A DNA stretch of 13,966 nucleotides from JASHVB01 sp049522565 (GTDB lineage Bacteria > Pseudomonadota > Alphaproteobacteria > Acetobacterales > Acetobacteraceae): NCBI GenBank assembly GCA_049522565.1, contig JBEKNT010000156.1:1-13966 (forward strand), written 5' to 3'. Shown here one piece after another: positions 7,609 to 13,966 of the stretch. The notes below the pieces were generated by a model. The model worked only from the letters and a program-made list of their open reading frames with translations, searched no databases and was not told the DNA's origin. The position numbers and the translations under genes are program-made. Position 1 is the stretch's first letter. The number at the start of each line of letters is the position of its first letter.

Positions 7609-8751
7609 ATGTCTCTTTCCCGTCGCCTGCTGCTATTGAGTGCAGCGTCCGTTCTGCCGGTGCGCGGCTTCGCCGCCGAACCGATCCTGGCCGGTGTCAG
7701 CGGCCCGCTAACCGGGCCGAACGCGCAATATGGCGCGCAGTGGAAGCGCGGCTTCGATCTGGCATTGGATGAGATCAACGGCGCCGGCGGCGTGAACGGC
7801 CGTCCGCTGGCCTACTCGTTCGAGGACAGCCAGAGCGATCCGCGGCAGTCGGTCGCCATCGCGCAGAAATTCGTTGCGGATCCGCACGTCATCATCGAAC
7901 TGGGAGACTTCTCCAGTCCGGCCTCGATGGCCGCCAGTCCGATCTACCAGCGCGGCAAGCTGGTGCAGTTCGGCTTTACCAATTCGCACCCGGATTTCAC
8001 CAAGGGCGGCGATTATATGTGGAGCAACTCCACCAACCAGGCGGAAGAGCAGCCGAAACTTGCGGAGTACGCGATTCGCGCCTTGGGGCTGCAACGTCCG
8101 GCGGTGCTGCATTTGAACACCGACTGGGGGCGCACGTCGAAGGATGCGTTCGCCAAGGCCGCGGCGGAACTGGGCGCTCCGGTGGTGGCGACCGAGGCCT
8201 ATCTGCCGACCGACCAGGATTTTCGCCCGAGTCTGGTGCGGGTGCGCGACGCGAAGCCGGATAGCCTGGTGCTGTTGTCGTATTATGCCGACGCCGCCTT
8301 GCTGGTGCGACAGGCCCGCGATCTCGGGTTGAAGCAGGTGCTGGTCGGGTCCACGTCGATCTATTCGCCGAAATTCATCGAACTGGGCGGGCCGGCGGCT
8401 AACGGCGTATTTTGCATGACGAGCTTCTTTCCGGGGGAGACGCGACCGGAGGTGCAGAAATTCGTCACCGATTTCCGCGCGAAATACGGCTCCGATCCGG
8501 ATACGTTCTGTGCGGGCTCATACGACACGATGGTGCTGTTCGCCGCATTGGCGCGGCAGTTCGGGCCGACGCGCGAGGGCATGCATGACGGCTTGGCGAA
8601 GATCCAGGACGTGCCGAGCGTGATCTACGGCAAGGTGCGGTTCAACCCGGAGACGCGACGCGTGCAGGCGGCGAACTACAAGTATTTGGTGGTTGCGGAC
8701 AACGCCTTCACCATCTGGGGCGGCAGCAAGCCTGAGCGGCCGGGGCTCTGA
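7609..8751 (+). CDS. Branched-chain-amino-acid-type ABC transporter substrate-binding protein (380 aa)
   Basis: This is a periplasmic solute-binding protein of the LivJ/Peripla_BP_6 family. Residues 1-23 form a signal peptide: a basic start (SRRLLLLS), a hydrophobic stretch, and FAA as a plausible cleavage site before Glu24. The two arginines resemble a twin-arginine motif, but the sequence could equally use Sec. The mature part opens with PILAGVSGPLTGPNAQYG, the family's first beta strand and ligand-binding loop, followed by LALDEINGAGGVNGRPL (51-67), the usual 'D-E-x-N-x-x-GG-V-x-G' motif. It delivers ligand to the fused permease encoded nine bases downstream. Family members bind amino acids, amides, urea, aromatic acids or other small organic molecules, so the ligand cannot be stated; oxidative genes on both sides suggest a catabolic substrate. 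A diverged C-terminal fragment of a similar protein lies just upstream. Confidence 0.9.
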   Translation: MSLSRRLLLLSAASVLPVRGFAAEPILAGVSGPLTGPNAQYGAQWKRGFDLALDEINGAGGVNGRPLAYSFEDSQSDPRQSVAIAQKFVADPHVIIELGDFSSPASMAASPIYQRGKLVQFGFTNSHPDFTKGGDYMWSNSTNQAEEQPKLAEYAIRALGLQRPAVLHLNTDWGRTSKDAFAKAAAELGAPVVATEAYLPTDQDFRPSLVRVRDAKPDSLVLLSYYADAALLVRQARDLGLKQVLVGSTSIYSPKFIELGGPAANGVFCMTSFFPGETRPEVQKFVTDFRAKYGSDPDTFCAGSYDTMVLFAALARQFGPTREGMHDGLAKIQDVPSVIYGKVRFNPETRRVQAANYKYLVVADNAFTIWGGSKPERPGL

Positions 8752-8760
8752 GGACACAGC

Positions 8761-10584
8761 GTGGGCTCCTGGTTCGACTACACCATCAACGGGTTGATCA
8801 TCGGCAACATCTACGCCTTGCTCGCAGTGGGGCTGGCGCTGATCTTTGGCGTGTCGCATCTGATCAATTTCGCGCAGGGCTCGATCTATACAGTCGGTGC
8901 CTATATCGGCTGGACCTGCATTACCTATTTGCACACGCCGTTGCCGGTGACGATGCTGATCGTGCTGGCCGGCTGCGCGATGCTGGGTGTCGCCATCGAG
9001 CGCATTGGACTGCGGCCGCTCGCGGGGGCTGCTCGCATTGCGCCGCTGCTGGCGACGATCGGCATCAGCCTGGTGCTCGACCAGGTCGTGCAGCTTGTCT
9101 TCACGCCTGACCCGCGTGCGTTGCCCAACCCGTTGCCTGACTGGCGCCTGCATCTGGGCAGCGGCACGATCGGCGCGCTGGATCTGCTGATTGCCGGGAT
9201 CGGCATCGTCAGTGCCGCGGTGCTGTTCGGGTTTTTGCGGTTCACCAAGCTCGGTTGGGCGGTGCGCGCCACCGCGCTGGATCGCGACGCGGCGCAGCAG
9301 ATGGGCGTGGACACCGATGCGGTGAACCGCACGGTGTTCGCGATCGCCGCGGCGCTGGGTGGGTTGTCCGGTATGCTGGTCGGCATGTACTTCAACCATA
9401 TCGATCCGGCGATGAGTTTCCAGGCGACGCTGAAGGGCGTCGTGGCGCAGGTGATCGGCGGCATGGGCAACGTGCCTGGCGCGATTTTCGGCAGTCTGCT
9501 GCTGGGGCTTACCGAAAGCTACGGCGTGGCGCTGTTCGGCTCGTCGTATCGCAACCTGTTCGCCTTCGTCTTGCTGCTGGTGATCCTGGTGCTGCGGCCG
9601 AATGGGTTGTTCGCATCGTCGCGCCAGCCGCCGCCGGAGCCGCTGACCGGCACGTTCATCGCGCCGAGCAAGCCGATCGTGGTGCCGTGGTTCGTGCTGC
9701 TGATCGCAGGTGTTGCGGCGGCGGCGCTGCCGCTGGTTCCCAATATCTCCTACGTGTTGCAGACGCTGACGGGCGCCTGGTTGTACGCGATCCTGGCGCT
9801 GAGCCTTACGTTGGTGGCCGGCACGGTGGGGCAGATCTCGCTCGGCCATGCGGGGTTGCTGGCAATCGGGGCCTATGCGTCGGCATTGTTGGCGTTGGAC
9901 CTGAACGTTCCGGTCGGATTTGCCGTCCTGAGCGCTGGTGTGATCACCGCATTGCTTGGTACCGCGTTGATCTTTCCTGCGTTCCGGCTGCGCGGCCACT
10001 ACGTGTCGATCGCGACCCTGGGCATCGGCGAGCTCGTCGGGCTGGTGATCCTGAACTGGGAGAGCCTGACGCGCGGACCGATCGGGGTGAGCGGGATCCC
10101 GCCTCTTCAGTTAGGGAGCCTGGCTCTGGATTCACCGGTTAGTTCATACTGGGCGTGTCTGGCGGTGCTGATCGTGCTGGCACTGCTGCAAGTGCGGCTG
10201 CTGCGGTCGCATCTCGGCCGCACCTTCCGCGCCATCCGCGACGACGATGTGGCGGCGCGCGCTTACGGCATCAGCCTGAACCGCTACAAGGGACTGGCGT
10301 TCGCGGTGGGCGGCTTTGCCGCGGGCATCAGCGGCGCCATCACCGCGCATCTTTATTCTTATATCAACTACGAAACGTTCACCTCGCAGATTTCCATCCT
10401 CGCGTTGACGATGGTGATCCTCGGCGGGCTGGGCAATATCGCCGGGGCTATCGTCGGGGCGGTGGCGCTGGTCGGCCTGCCGGAATTGTTCCGCTTCACT
10501 GCCGAGTGGCGCATGCTGGTCTACGGCGTGGTGCTGTTGCTGCTGATCCGCTTCCGCCCGCAGGGCATGCTGGGGACGGTATGA
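8761..10584 (+). CDS. Fused LivH-LivM-type ABC transporter permease (607 aa)
   Basis: A single chain carries both inner-membrane subunits of a branched-chain-type ABC importer. Residues 1 to about 285 are LivH-like: IYALLAVGLALIFGVSHLINFAQG near the start and GGMGNVPGAIFGSLLLG near 235-255. A hydrophilic linker with prolines (about 282-305) follows, and residues from about 305 to 607 are LivM-like: LVAGTVGQISLGHAGLLAIGAY near 350-370 and ILGGLGNIAGAIVGAVALVG near 550-570, ending in RPQGMLG. Each half has many hydrophobic membrane segments. The GTG start at 8761 is supported by TGAGGA (8749-8754), which overlaps the stop of the binding-protein gene, six bases upstream. The stop overlaps livG by four bases. 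Most relatives are split into two genes; fused versions do occur. No frameshift separates the halves, so the fusion looks genuine. Confidence 0.92.
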   Translation: MGSWFDYTINGLIIGNIYALLAVGLALIFGVSHLINFAQGSIYTVGAYIGWTCITYLHTPLPVTMLIVLAGCAMLGVAIERIGLRPLAGAARIAPLLATIGISLVLDQVVQLVFTPDPRALPNPLPDWRLHLGSGTIGALDLLIAGIGIVSAAVLFGFLRFTKLGWAVRATALDRDAAQQMGVDTDAVNRTVFAIAAALGGLSGMLVGMYFNHIDPAMSFQATLKGVVAQVIGGMGNVPGAIFGSLLLGLTESYGVALFGSSYRNLFAFVLLLVILVLRPNGLFASSRQPPPEPLTGTFIAPSKPIVVPWFVLLIAGVAAAALPLVPNISYVLQTLTGAWLYAILALSLTLVAGTVGQISLGHAGLLAIGAYASALLALDLNVPVGFAVLSAGVITALLGTALIFPAFRLRGHYVSIATLGIGELVGLVILNWESLTRGPIGVSGIPPLQLGSLALDSPVSSYWACLAVLIVLALLQVRLLRSHLGRTFRAIRDDDVAARAYGISLNRYKGLAFAVGGFAAGISGAITAHLYSYINYETFTSQISILALTMVILGGLGNIAGAIVGAVALVGLPELFRFTAEWRMLVYGVVLLLLIRFRPQGMLGTV

Positions 10585-11492
10585 CCCCGTTGCTGCAAGT
10601 CCAGGGCGTGATGCGCCGGTTCGGTGGCGTCACCGCGGTGAAGCAACTCGACCTTACGTTCAGCGACGGTGAATTGTTGTCGGTCATCGGCCCTAACGGC
10701 GCCGGCAAGACGACGTTATTCAACCTGATCACCGGGCACGACGCCCCGGATGCCGGCCGCATCGTTTTTGCCGGCCGCGATATTGCCGGTATGCCGCCCG
10801 AGCGTATCGCCGCGCTGGGCTTGGCACGCACCTTTCAGCACGGTCGCGTTTTCGCCAATCTCAGCGTGCGCGACAACGTTTTGGTCGGCGCGCATACCAG
10901 ACTGGACCTGGTCCGCCATTCGCCGCCCATCATCGGGCCGATCGTCGAGTTGTTGCTCGCTTTGGTGCGGCCACAGGGAGTCGTGCGGCAGCAGACCGCG
11001 CTGGAGGCCGAAATACGCGACATCATCGGCTTGTTTGGCGAGCGACTGCTGCCGCGTCTCGACCATCCGGCCTTCAGCCTGTCCTATGCCAATCGGCGCC
11101 GCCTGGAGATCGCCCGCGCCCTTGCGCTGCATCCGCGCCTGTTATTGCTCGATGAACCGACCGCCGGAATGAACGAGACCGAGACAGCGGAGATGCTCGG
11201 TATCATTCGCACGCTGAAGCAGCGTGGACTGTCGATCCTGTTGATCGAGCACAAGCTCGACCTGGTCATGCAACTTTCGGATCGGGTCATCGTGATGGAT
11301 GACGGGGCGAAGATCGCCGAAGGGCCACCGGAATTGGTGCGTAACGACCCGGCGGTGGTGGAGGCGTATCTCGGGCATCGTGAAGTGGGGGAGGTGGCGG
11401 GGGAGGGGCGTGGGGCGTTCGCGGCACCCGCACCCTCGTCGCTGTCGCGTCTTGACCTCTCCCGCGATGCCGGAGAGGTGTTCGTGCGATGA
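10581..11492 (+). CDS. livG: Branched-chain-type ABC transporter ATP-binding protein, LivG-like (303 aa)
   Basis: This is one of two cytoplasmic ATPases of the importer. Walker A is GPNGAGKT (37-44), the Q-loop lies at RTFQHGRVF (83-91), Walker B is LLLLDEP (187-193), and the H-loop histidine is His224 (LLIEHKLD). The LivG-specific insertion (about 105-150) is present. The ABC signature position reads LSYANRRR (167-174); family members usually have Gly-Gln/Asp-Gln there, so the second glycine is replaced by alanine. The ATG at 10581 overlaps the permease stop, with GGGGA four bases upstream; the frame is open to 10155, but that part is shadow of the permease. Normal LivG proteins end near EAYLGH (261-266); here about 37 further residues are encoded by a repeat-like sequence. 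The stop overlaps the livF start. The symbol names the family, not a proven amino-acid substrate. Confidence 0.9.
   Translation: MTPLLQVQGVMRRFGGVTAVKQLDLTFSDGELLSVIGPNGAGKTTLFNLITGHDAPDAGRIVFAGRDIAGMPPERIAALGLARTFQHGRVFANLSVRDNVLVGAHTRLDLVRHSPPIIGPIVELLLALVRPQGVVRQQTALEAEIRDIIGLFGERLLPRLDHPAFSLSYANRRRLEIARALALHPRLLLLDEPTAGMNETETAEMLGIIRTLKQRGLSILLIEHKLDLVMQLSDRVIVMDDGAKIAEGPPELVRNDPAVVEAYLGHREVGEVAGEGRGAFAAPAPSSLSRLDLSRDAGEVFVR
11387..11480 (+). repeat. Putative intergenic-type repeat inside the livG 3' end, with hairpin
   Basis: A G-rich run is followed by CACCCGCACCCTCGTCGC and then a hairpin: ACCTCTCC (11455-11462), nine-base loop, GGAGAGGT (11472-11479). This composition and order resemble the extragenic repeats scattered through acetic-acid-bacteria-type genomes (an ACCCTCG-rich part followed by a CCTCTCC/GGAGAGG hairpin); that resemblance is from memory. 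Only one copy is in the window, so its repetitive nature is not proven here. It encodes the unusual C-terminal tail of LivG, and its right arm is the ribosome binding site of livF. Confidence 0.45.
11472..11478 (+). promoter_or_regulatory. livF ribosome binding site inside a hairpin arm
   Basis: GGAGAGG lies ten bases before ATG 11489. It is also the 3' arm of the perfect eight-base inverted repeat with 11455-11462, so the site could be masked in mRNA until ribosomes translating the end of livG open the stem. That would couple LivF synthesis to LivG. The masking is inferred. Confidence 0.45.
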
Positions 11493-12223
11493 CCTCGCCT
11501 CTCCTTGGTCTTGACTCTATCGATACGTTCTATGGCCCGGTGCAGGTGCATTTCGGCCTGACGTTGTCGGTGTTGCCGGGGCAGATCGTTTGTCTGCTCG
11601 GTGGTAATGCGAGTGGCAAGTCCACCACGATGAAGATCATCCTCGGGTTGCTGCGGCCGCGCGCGGGCACGGTGCATTTCGATGGCGTCGAGATCACCGG
11701 TCTGCCGACGGCGCAGGTGATCCGTTGCGGCATCGGCTCGGTGCCGGAGGCGCGCCGGCTGTTCGGCACCATGACCGTGCGCGAGAATCTGCTGATGGGC
11801 GCTTATTGCCGCTCCGATCGCGCGGAGATCGCGCGCGATCTCGAGCGCATGCTGGGGCTGTTCCCGCGGGTGCGGCAACGGCTGGAGCAACGCGCCGGCA
11901 CGCTGTCCGGCGGCGAGCAGCAGATGGTGGCGATGGCGCGGGCGCTGATGGGGCGGCCACGGCTGATCTGCATGGATGAGCCGACCATGGGCCTGTCGCC
12001 GCTCTATGTGGACCGCGTGTTGGAGCTGATCCGCACGGTCAATGCTGAAGGCGTCACGGTGTTCATGGTAGAACAGAATGCCAGTCTGGCGTTGCAGATT
12101 GCCGATTATGGCTACGTGCTCCAGACCGGCCGCATCATGCTGTCCGGCCCGGCGGCGGAATTGATGCGCGACCCGCGCATCCGCGACGCGTATCTTGGTG
12201 GCGAACGAGCGAAGGTGTCCTGA
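11489..12223 (+). CDS. livF: Branched-chain-type ABC transporter ATP-binding protein, LivF-like (244 aa)
   Basis: This is the second ATPase of the importer, predicted to form a heterodimer with the LivG-like protein under the fused permease. Walker A is GGNASGKST (38-46), the signature is LSGGEQQ (139-145), and Walker B is LICMDEP (159-165) followed by TMGLSP. The switch position reads VEQN (194-197), with Gln196 in place of the usual histidine, which is normal for LivF. The phrase GSVPEARRLFGTMTVRENL (83-101) is diagnostic of LivF, and the length is typical. The ATG overlaps the livG stop by four bases, with GGAGAGG ten bases upstream. The next gene starts two bases after the stop, so all are probably on one transcript. 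The symbol marks the family only; the substrate is unknown. Confidence 0.93.
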   Translation: MTSPLLGLDSIDTFYGPVQVHFGLTLSVLPGQIVCLLGGNASGKSTTMKIILGLLRPRAGTVHFDGVEITGLPTAQVIRCGIGSVPEARRLFGTMTVRENLLMGAYCRSDRAEIARDLERMLGLFPRVRQRLEQRAGTLSGGEQQMVAMARALMGRPRLICMDEPTMGLSPLYVDRVLELIRTVNAEGVTVFMVEQNASLALQIADYGYVLQTGRIMLSGPAAELMRDPRIRDAYLGGERAKVS

Positions 12224-12225
12224 CG

Positions 12226-13431
12226 ATGCACATGCCTGGATTGCGCAATCCGACCGACCGCCAGCAGGCGATCATGCGGCTCGCCGGCGACCTCGCCGCG
12301 CGCTTCGACGAACGCGTCGCGCACAACGACCTGCAATCGGTGTTTCCGCAGGAGAATTATCGCGAGCTGCATACCTCCGGATATTTGCGGCTGGCACTGC
12401 CGAAGGAATACGGCGGTGACGGCGCCGACGTGTTCGACATGGTGCTGGCGCAGGAAATCCTCGCACGCGGCGACGCCTCCACCGCCCTGGTCACCGGCAT
12501 GCATCTCAGTCTGCTCGGTCGCGTCATGGACAGCAGCGCCTGGCCGAAGGATGTGCTGGCCGAAATTTGCACCACGCTCGCGCGCGAAGGCGGCACCATC
12601 AACAACTGCGTCACCGAGGCCGAACTCGGCAGCATCTCGCGCGGCGGTCTGCCCAGCATGACGGGAGAACGCGCAGATGGCGGCTGGCGCGTCAGTGGGC
12701 GCAAGATCTTCGTGACCGGCGCGCCGGTGCTGCGCTTCCTCGCCACCGCCGTGGTGCTGCCGCCGAGCGATGCGTCGCCCCAGGGCGAACTGGTCAGTGC
12801 GATCGTCGAGGGCGGATCACCGGGGCTGTCGCTTGAAGATACCTGGAGCGGCGCGCTGGGACTGCGCGGCTGTGGCAACTATGCGGTGAACTACGACGCG
12901 GTGTTCGTGCCGGACGCGCGCATTGTCGAGCGCGTGAAGATTGGCGGCGAACGCAAGCGCCCGGGCACCAGCGGCTGGAATCTGCCGCTCGCCGCGGTGT
13001 ATCTCGGCATCGGCCAGGCGGCGTGCGATGCGGCGTGCCATTATGCGAACAACCGTGTGCCGGCGGCGCTCGGCGCGCCAATCGCCGGGCAGCCGCACAT
13101 CCAGCAATGGATCGGCGACATGGATGTGAAGCTGCGTGCTGCGCGAACGGTGCTGCACGACACGGCGCGCGCCTGGGTCGAACGCAGCGCGTCGCCCGCC
13201 GACCTGGCACCATCGATCGCCGCGGCCAAGTTCCTGTGCACCAATGCCGCCTGTTCGGTAACCGAAACCGCGTTGCGCGTTGCCGGCGGTTTCAGCATGA
13301 CCCGTGCGCTGCCGTTGGAGCGCTATTTCCGCGACGCGCGCGGCGGCTTGTTCCAGCCGCCACAGGACGACCTTGCGCTGGGCATGATCGGCCGCGCGGC
13401 GCTGGACGGCGAACGCGCTCGCGGGGGCTGA
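12226..13431 (+). CDS. Acyl-CoA-dehydrogenase-fold flavoprotein without the usual catalytic Glu (401 aa)
   Basis: This is a soluble flavoprotein of the acyl-CoA dehydrogenase superfamily. Features in order are the N-terminal helical domain with LPKEYGGDGAD (58-68), the beta-domain phrase TEAELGS (130-136), GWRVSGRKIFVTGAP (153-167), and the C-terminal helices ending in ERYFRDARGGLFQPPQDD (365-382). In medium-chain enzymes the catalytic glutamate follows the YRDA segment (EGT); here that place reads QPPQDD. The alternative glutamate of isovaleryl-CoA dehydrogenase, before the G helix, also seems absent (GTSGWNLPLA, 247-256). This suggests a reaction other than classical acyl-CoA oxidation, such as a flavin-dependent monooxygenase of the DszC/SfnB kind; that is an inference. 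ATG 12226 starts two bases after livF, with a weak AAGGTG upstream; ATG 12232 is an alternative. It is the last gene of the operon. Confidence 0.87.
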   Translation: MHMPGLRNPTDRQQAIMRLAGDLAARFDERVAHNDLQSVFPQENYRELHTSGYLRLALPKEYGGDGADVFDMVLAQEILARGDASTALVTGMHLSLLGRVMDSSAWPKDVLAEICTTLAREGGTINNCVTEAELGSISRGGLPSMTGERADGGWRVSGRKIFVTGAPVLRFLATAVVLPPSDASPQGELVSAIVEGGSPGLSLEDTWSGALGLRGCGNYAVNYDAVFVPDARIVERVKIGGERKRPGTSGWNLPLAAVYLGIGQAACDAACHYANNRVPAALGAPIAGQPHIQQWIGDMDVKLRAARTVLHDTARAWVERSASPADLAPSIAAAKFLCTNAACSVTETALRVAGGFSMTRALPLERYFRDARGGLFQPPQDDLALGMIGRAALDGERARGG

Positions 13432-13436
13432 TGCAC

Positions 13437-13474
13437 GAACCGGTCAATCCATGCCGACGTGCATTGACCGGTTC
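13437..13474. terminator. Perfect 12-base inverted repeat, candidate bidirectional terminator
   Basis: GAACCGGTCAAT (13437-13448) and ATTGACCGGTTC (13463-13474) are exact reverse complements around a 14-base spacer. The hairpin begins six bases after the flavoprotein stop, at the end of a long operon and facing a convergent gene. There is no T-run, so if it terminates transcription it is not a classical intrinsic terminator; it could also be a 3' stabilising hairpin or a protein-binding site. Confidence 0.5.
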
Positions 13475-13621
13475 ATACACCCCGCCGTCACGGCAAAGCA
13501 CGGCGGCGGCCACCCTCCGCCGGCCGCCACTGAAGATCACCTGCCAAGAGGACCGGTCACCTCCAGTTGGCGAGCGTCCGAGGTATGCGCCGTCCGTCGT
13601 ACCAACGTGATCAACCGGCCG
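13475..13621. other. Non-coding stretch between convergent genes
   Basis: I see no credible gene in these 147 bases. They hold a second small hairpin, CCGCCGT (13482-13488) with ACGGCGG (13500-13506), and GC-rich runs. CAACCGG (13614-13620) pairs with CCGGTTG (13637-13643) across the stop of the small minus-strand gene and may form part of its 3' end. Confidence 0.35.
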
Positions 13622-13837
13622 TCAGCAGGGAGCGCACCGGTTGCCGTTCCACCAGTATCCTGGCGGACAGTGTGCGCCTCGCCCCCCGCAGGCTACGCGG
13701 TCCACCGGACTTGCGGTTTTGGCCGCTGTGGCTACTTGTGCGGCGCCCGCCCCGACCATGGCTTCAGCCTTCCAGGTCGCGAACCCTGCACACAAAATCA
13801 CGGTCGTCATGACGAGAGCCATTGCCAGTCTCTGCAT
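13622..13837 (-). CDS. Small secreted Cys/Trp-containing protein (71 aa)
   Basis: This short gene encodes a protein with an N-terminal signal peptide (about residues 1-26: MQRLAMALVMTTVILCAG..., plausible cleavage after AEA) and a mature part of about 45 residues. It ends in CPPGYWWNGNRCAPC, with four cysteines at 50, 57, 68 and 71 that could form two disulfides in the periplasm. Cys16 is not in a good lipobox. The VDRV-plus-glycine/cysteine pattern recalls small secreted proteins of the 'GCG_CRPN' type found in alphaproteobacteria, but that match is from memory and weak. The start is well supported: AAGGAG lies eight bases before the ATG at 13837 on the minus strand. The overlapping plus-strand frames have no such support. 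Its function is unknown. It faces the metabolic operon convergently and is probably unrelated to it. Confidence 0.7.
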   Translation of the reverse strand: MQRLAMALVMTTVILCAGFATWKAEAMVGAGAAQVATAAKTASPVDRVACGGRGAHCPPGYWWNGNRCAPC

Positions 13838-13966
13838 CGAACCCTCTCCTTGGAAGCGAATTCCCCGGATGAGCGACCTTATTCTGGCCGTCAGCAGTCA
13901 GAGTAACCGCTATTCCGCGCCTATTTCAATGAAAGAAACGTTCGTATTCACCGGTTGAGGCCCGGC

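Noticed and set aside
8518..9999. 493-residue minus-strand open frame opposite the permease gene
   Set aside because: It is extremely rich in Arg, Gln and His, has no domain-like pattern, and lies opposite a clearly conserved permease; it is a high-GC shadow.
10155..10580. 142-residue N-terminal extension of the LivG frame
   Set aside because: It overlaps the LivM half of the permease in another frame; LivG homology starts at ATG 10581.
11084..11890. 268-residue minus-strand open frame across the livG-livF junction
   Set aside because: The translation is a low-complexity Arg/Gln/His shadow opposite two intact ATPase genes.
13451..13906. 151-residue plus-strand open frame at the right end
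   Set aside because: It starts inside the inverted repeat without a ribosome binding site and opposes the better-supported small secreted protein gene.
13900..13929. Possible minus-strand promoter for the small secreted protein (TTGAAA, 18 bases, TACTCT)
   Set aside because: The -10 match is only three of six with a long spacer; this is within chance expectation.

Overview
The window reads as a high-G+C (roughly two-thirds by eye) alphaproteobacterial chromosome, most likely from the Rhodospirillales/Acetobacteraceae side. The grounds are the codon use, the branched-chain-type ABC operon with fused permeases, the short or overlapping gene junctions and one repeat that resembles intergenic repeats of that group. 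This placement is an inference; the window has no rRNA or other taxonomic marker. I saw no tRNA, CRISPR array, insertion sequence or integrase.

Left part (1-4811, plus strand): the end of a two-gene DNA-defence-like unit. It holds the C-terminal 254 residues of a helicase-related protein that starts outside the window, joined by a 4-base stop/start overlap to a 1349-residue Eco57I-type adenine-N6 DNA methyltransferase. This pairing is characteristic of class 1 DISARM (DrmD plus DrmMI), but no drmA, drmB or drmC gene follows, so the rest is either upstream or absent.

Middle and right (4797-13431): a metabolic locus. A minus-strand FAD/NAD(P)-dependent monooxygenase-like gene overlaps the methyltransferase tail-to-tail by 15 bases. 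Across a 105-base divergent intergenic region with a 13-base palindrome, a plus-strand operon begins. It contains a CMD-family protein, an AhpD-like protein with a CxxC motif, a C-terminal relic of an ABC substrate-binding protein, an intact substrate-binding protein, a fused LivH-LivM permease, LivG, LivF, and an acyl-CoA-dehydrogenase-fold flavoprotein that lacks the usual catalytic glutamate. Together they look like import of a small organic acid or amide-like substrate followed by flavin-dependent oxidation, with AhpD-fold proteins as peroxide or intermediate handlers. The substrate cannot be read from the sequence.

Right end (13432-13966): a perfect 12-base inverted repeat between convergent genes, then a small minus-strand gene for a secreted 71-residue Cys/Trp-containing protein with a strong ribosome binding site.

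The most notable points are the fossil of a second substrate-binding protein at 7394-7570, a repeat-like sequence that forms the LivG C-terminus and carries the livF ribosome binding site, the helicase-methylase pair without DISARM core genes downstream, and the flavoprotein/AhpD gene set of unknown substrate.
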